Shown: piece by piece, positions 1 to 64,000 of the stretch
Layout of the letters: the number at the start of each line of letters is the position of its first letter
Numbering within the stretch: the first letter of the stretch is position 1
Origin: Hermodice carunculata
Lineage: Eukaryota > Annelida > Polychaeta > Eunicida > Amphinomidae
Direction of reading: 5' to 3'
NCBI GenBank assembly: GCA_964020975.1
Contig: OZ026615.1
Coordinates: 80,972,962-81,036,961, forward strand
Length of the DNA: 64,000 bases
The notes under the pieces: model-generated
Databases searched by the model: none
What the model saw: the letters and a program-made list of their open reading frames with translations, nothing else
Told to the model about the DNA's origin: nothing
Program-made: the position numbers and the translations under genes

Positions 1-3000
1 TTGTTGGATGACCTCTCATAATTATAATCTGTGGTAACCCAAGCAAATGTGCATTGCTGCCATAAATATTCTCGGTTTCATTTTGTTTCTCATTTTACTA
101 GAAACATTACAAAAATAAAATAAATATTTGCCGACCGATTGACATTTTTTATACCAGTATTTTTATTTTCAGAGGAAAAGGTTTTTCACATCCGTTGCAA
201 ATGTACTGATGATAATTAATGTTTGTAACACTATGGTGTACAGCAACTTAGGCTGGTAAACAAGTTTTGTAGAACAAAAGCATTTCTAGCCAAACTGTGA
301 GGAATTAATATGTTTCTACCCCTGGGTGTAAGATATACCGCCATTAATGATAATACATCCAGAAGTATTAAAATGGGAATGCAACAGAAAGGCAATTGCA
401 GTTTTATATGCTCTGTTAGTGTGGCTGCGTGAGGCATATGCTTGAGCTGCATTCCTGCTCAGGGTGCACTTTCAGACTAATTTCCAGGCATGAAACTGAG
501 CATGTGGATCACAAACCGTAGAACAGATTACCTGCACACTGATTCTGATTAGAAGGTGTACAAAGATAACTTCCACTGCTTCTTCAAAGTATAGGCTACA
601 ACAAAAGCTTTGACTTGTTTTCTGGTGGTACGCCAGGCAGGCAGGCAGGCAGTCATTTCTATTTATGACCAACCAGCTTCAGGAAAGTTTTGATCACGTA
701 ACCAACCATGCCACAAATAAATTCTCTTCTTGGTCATGCTGTGGTCACCCATGACTACAGGAAGAGTCCATCAATGTCCATAGGGCATAACGGCAGGCAT
801 TTTCTTCAAAAATATGTACACAGAACGAATATTAATGTAACTTTGACTTAACTTTAAATGCAAATATAATTTATCTAACATGTGATAGCCCTCTTCTTCC
901 GGTTTGTTTTTTATAAGAGTTCCATGCCACTGTTTTGAGCCTACCAGGAGGCCAATTTGATGCCGTAAAAAGGGCAATCTCTATTGCAATAGACACTCAG
1001 AAGAGAAAACTAAGATACAAATTTCTAAAGATTGATTTTGATTTAAAAATTTAGTTTGTTATACATGTACAAGTGTTAAAACATATGTAATGGATGTCCA
1101 AATTGCAGAAAAGGCGAAAATATCATTGATGGTATGATAGATCGTGTGTGTAGTATCCTGATAATTTTGATGACAATGTAATATGGCATGTGTACAAAAT
1201 GTAATGTAGTAAATATGAAAAAAAAAGAAAGAAATAAAACCAACCCCCCCCCCCCAAAACTTTGGCGTGTTCTTGTGGAAAATGGCCAAGAGTGTGAGAT
1301 CAGATTTCAATAAAATAAATGCGGCTTTATCGTTCTGAAACATGAATCTTAATTTGTACAGACGTTCTGATCTCCCCCCCCCCCCCCCCCAAAGTTGCAT
1401 GTCCAAACATGTGACTAAACTGGTAGGCCTATGTAAAGCCATGCGGAGGACGATAAGAGATCATCAGCATATAAAGCTTTGGTTGGTCAGGAAAATGTAA
1501 CTTATATAAATCAAGCATTGATTTTGCCGTTGGAAATTTCCTTTCTTATTGCTATTACTTCAATCCCTTTTTGAAGAATTGTACTGTCTATCCTTTGCGC
1601 AACCTGCAAGAAAGAATTAACACCTGCAAGAGGTGTAGGGCATGTTATTGTTAAATTTTCCTGCGAACCACCATTTTTAGGAGTCTTACAGTGAGTCTTG
1701 CTCTTGCTTCTATCTATCATATCTTTTGAGGGTTGCAAGGCTTTCTTGTGCTCTTTCAAAATTTTGTCTAGCCAGTGTTGTTTTGAGGCTACACAAATTA
1801 AAATTATGCAAATTAAGGGCATGTGAAATTTCAGAGTCTTTCTGAAAACTCTTTTTCCTTACTGGACATTTGGGCCAGCAAACTTATAAGTTTTGCTGGT
1901 TCAGGACTAAATTTTACTGGCCCAAGTAATCTAGCTTTGTTTAATAATTTAAAATTCTGCTGGACATTTGGACCTGCATTTCAGAACATTTACTGTTCCT
2001 CCTGAATTTTTACAAGATAATGGCCTTCGACCAGTGACTTTTCAGCAAGACTGCCCTATTCCATTTCAAATTGACTACCCAGAAGACAATATCAAACGAG
2101 CATGACCTGGGTAGCACTGCTGATGATAGACTGGGCATTCTATTTGTTTTGTTTTTTTGCTTGGGGGGGGGGGGGGGGAGCAGTGAAAGTGTGAAAGTAC
2201 AATTTAGGCTCCAGGTAGTTCTTTGTCATTATAAATGACACAGTATAGGCTTCCCAGACTGCATAGCCCACTTTTCATTTCAGTCCATGCCAGTGTCCAG
2301 AATCCAGGTCATATCAATCGCGTGCATGGCCAGATAACAGCCAACAGTCTCACTTTTGCTACTAGGAACGATGACGGCATGTAATATATTAGAGCCTTCC
2401 ATAAAATGGCTTAAACAAAACAGCAGTTACCATGCCAATTAAAGTATATATAACCATGGGACACTTATACCAGGGTGGGGTTCAACACAATAATTTGTAC
2501 CTTTTTTGTGTGTCTGGATCGTCATATACAGAACTCGAGAAAGTCCTGAAGTTGAGGAGTTTGCTTACTTCTATTCTGCTGGAGAATGGTGAGAACCCAC
2601 TGTATTGGCCATGTATTGACTACATGGGCAATCCAGGATAAATATATATCTTTAAATCAAACCGTCATTGTGATATGCAGTCGTTTGAGAACTTGAATCA
2701 CAAATGTGTTGGGATCACAGCATGCATTTTTTTCTGCTTGTGGAGTTGAACTGCTGTGTAGAGTACCTCATAAGGAACTAATTCTGATGTAACAGGAATG
2801 CAGCCATATACGTTCTGTGATTACACTGTGTGTTAGTGACATTTGGTAGGATGCATTCGGACAGGATCGAGAATGCAATAGAATGGAATCTGAGGGCACT
2901 GGCTGGAATGCAAAAGGTTTCTTTACCCTGCAAAAATGTAAAGAGACGTGAACGGAATGGGAACAGACCATGAATGTGTTGATGGTCCGTTCTCTGTAAC

Positions 3001-3063
3001 ATTTTTTGGGGTCGTAACTGTATGTAACTTCTTTTGTGATGCCAAGTATCATTCCTATTTCAG
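1..3063. other. Upstream intron sequence, no gene recognised
   Basis: This stretch should be intron, since exon a is internal. It holds three homopolymer runs (C at 1244-1257 and 1374-1391, G at 2164-2178) and a duplicated phrase around CTGGACATTTGG at 1861 and 1959. Short open frames are present but none resembles a known protein, and no preceding dynein exon was found. Confidence 0.6.
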
Positions 3064-62872
<59,809 letters not shown>

Positions 62873-64000
62873 GTGAGAAAACTGCATACAAGACATTGTC
62901 TTGATATTTAATATGTGCAAGATTTTAGGCTTGAGCAGCTAACTTATTAATCAGCAGAGCTTATCATATTTATGGTGGAAACAACTGTTTAAAGGTGAAA
63001 GAACTCCATATCCCTAGTAGATGAAAAGATTACTCCGGAACAATAGGGGTCTAGAGTTAGCTTTTATCTATTTTCATGATCTGGGTATTATATGTGCTAT
63101 GCTGATAAGGACAGTAAGATGCCCCCTTTATCTATGTGGTAGACCAAAAAAATAAGTAACTGCCGAAATACAAAGCTGTGTTTGAGTTGATTTTACTGCA
63201 AAATAATGGCACACATTGGCCAGCTTTTCTGTTAACTTTGTCTTACAACTTGGTTATAGTTGATTTGAGCGACCTTTTTTTTACGGGTGGTTGTTTGTGG
63301 GGTGATTTTGCTGGTCGGTAGCGTGTTGCAGCTGGTCTAAAGTTGTCCAACTGGAGCATTGTTGCAAAATTTTGCATCACAGTTCTTTAAAAAATTGCTG
63401 CAGAATTTAGCCAAAATAAGTGGGTCTCATGTTGAGAAGTTTAATGAGAAAATGATCCAGGGAATGTAAATTTGCTGCTGCAATTAGACAGCACCATGGT
63501 CTTACGCGTCAGTTCACTTAACATTGCAAAAGCCCCGTGCCAAGGAAATCTGGTCATTTTGACCAGGTGGGGACTGGGGTCGGTAATTGCAGGTATTACT
63601 GTACCATGATTATACCTGTTCCCATGCAGAACCTGCCAGGGTATATCAAAGAGAGTGAATTTAAGAACATTTTCAAAAATAAGGTGATCATTCTTGATAC
63701 ATGAGATGGGAGTACTGCTACTGGAGAGGGACCGCTTTATATATCTATAGTTTGAGTATCTTAGTGTTATCAGGGACCTACAATTTATATATATAGCAGG
63801 TCCCTGTAGTTATAAAAATTACGCTTTTGGTGCTTACATTTATTTATATTTTAATATCTTGAAAATTTTGATCAATCTTTTAATTCATAAATAATTAAAG
63901 CATTTTAACTACAAACTACATTTTTATTTAAGAAATGGTCATTTTTTACAATTACAATACCAAAATTGGTCAGAATCAGCATTTTTCAACCTTTGCGTCA
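62873..64000. other. Start of the next intron, nothing recognised
   Basis: The next DNAH5 exon should begin with a sequence like SINMLQGLIP. I did not find it, so the intron continues beyond the window. No repeat family was recognised. Confidence 0.55.

Noticed and set aside
1511-1822. Minus-strand frame of 103 codons
   Set aside because: It has no similarity I recognise, no clear start context and AT-rich composition like the rest of the intron.
2432-2641. Frame of 69 codons as a candidate preceding dynein exon
   Set aside because: It does not resemble the linker sequence expected before VGLLGIQ.
63630-63683. Possible 18-codon exon NLPGYIKESEFKNIFKNK between AG and GT
   Set aside because: Its phase would fit, but the family expects a sequence like SINMLQGLIP after exon k. 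RNA-seq junction reads at 63630 and 63683 would decide.

Overview
This window is animal nuclear DNA. It holds the middle of one large host gene, an outer-arm axonemal dynein heavy chain of the DNAH5 type, on the + strand. Eleven exons (3064 to 62872) make up 1,887 coding bases, about 3% of the window. All have AG acceptors and GT donors, their phases agree, and together they read 629 residues without a stop. The stretch runs from the end of the linker through the AAA1 ATPase (P-loop GPAGTGKT, Walker B FDEFNR) and AAA2 (P-loop GPSGAGKT) to just after AAA2. Both ends of the gene lie outside the window. The style of the repeats (TGACCTTGACCT-rich minisatellites, hairpin heads followed by GTCC runs, DIRS elements) suggests a marine lophotrochozoan, most likely a bivalve mollusc. 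That is inference; no ribosomal or mitochondrial marker is present.

The ten introns (2.1 to 8.7 kb) are largely packed with repeats. Intron 1 holds DIRS copy A (3397-11720), which contains a LINE scrap and two DNA transposons. Introns 2 and 3 hold arrays with units of about 150, 520 and 533 bp on both sides of exon 3, then a 340-bp TTC run, an array of about 145-bp units and a 608-bp foldback element. Intron 4 holds DIRS copy B (26426-31921). Intron 5 holds 520-bp arrays, two small MITE-like elements, a DIRS end fragment and a THAP-domain relic. Intron 6 has an array of about 155-170 bp units with its own hairpin head. Intron 7 has a pair of direct repeats. Intron 8 is almost filled by DIRS copy C (43411-50869), which carries a THAP-bearing insert and a 690-bp TTAA-flanked insert. 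Intron 9 holds more arrays, a piggyBac transposase relic and DIRS copy D (56401-59176). Intron 10 has a short array, a 182-bp TC run, a short array of about 95-bp units and a 141-bp tandem duplication ending 10 bp before exon 11.

Three patterns stand out. First, several unrelated tandem arrays begin with the same architecture: a hairpin, usually a GTCC-rich patch, then the array. One hairpin type is attached to at least three different array bodies, so these look like modular non-autonomous elements, perhaps of the Helentron/HINE kind. Second, every DIRS copy and every array head points the same way as the dynein gene. Third, six of the ten introns have an element starting 17 to 175 bp after the 5' splice site. 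No bacterial genes, rRNA, tRNA or CRISPR array were seen.
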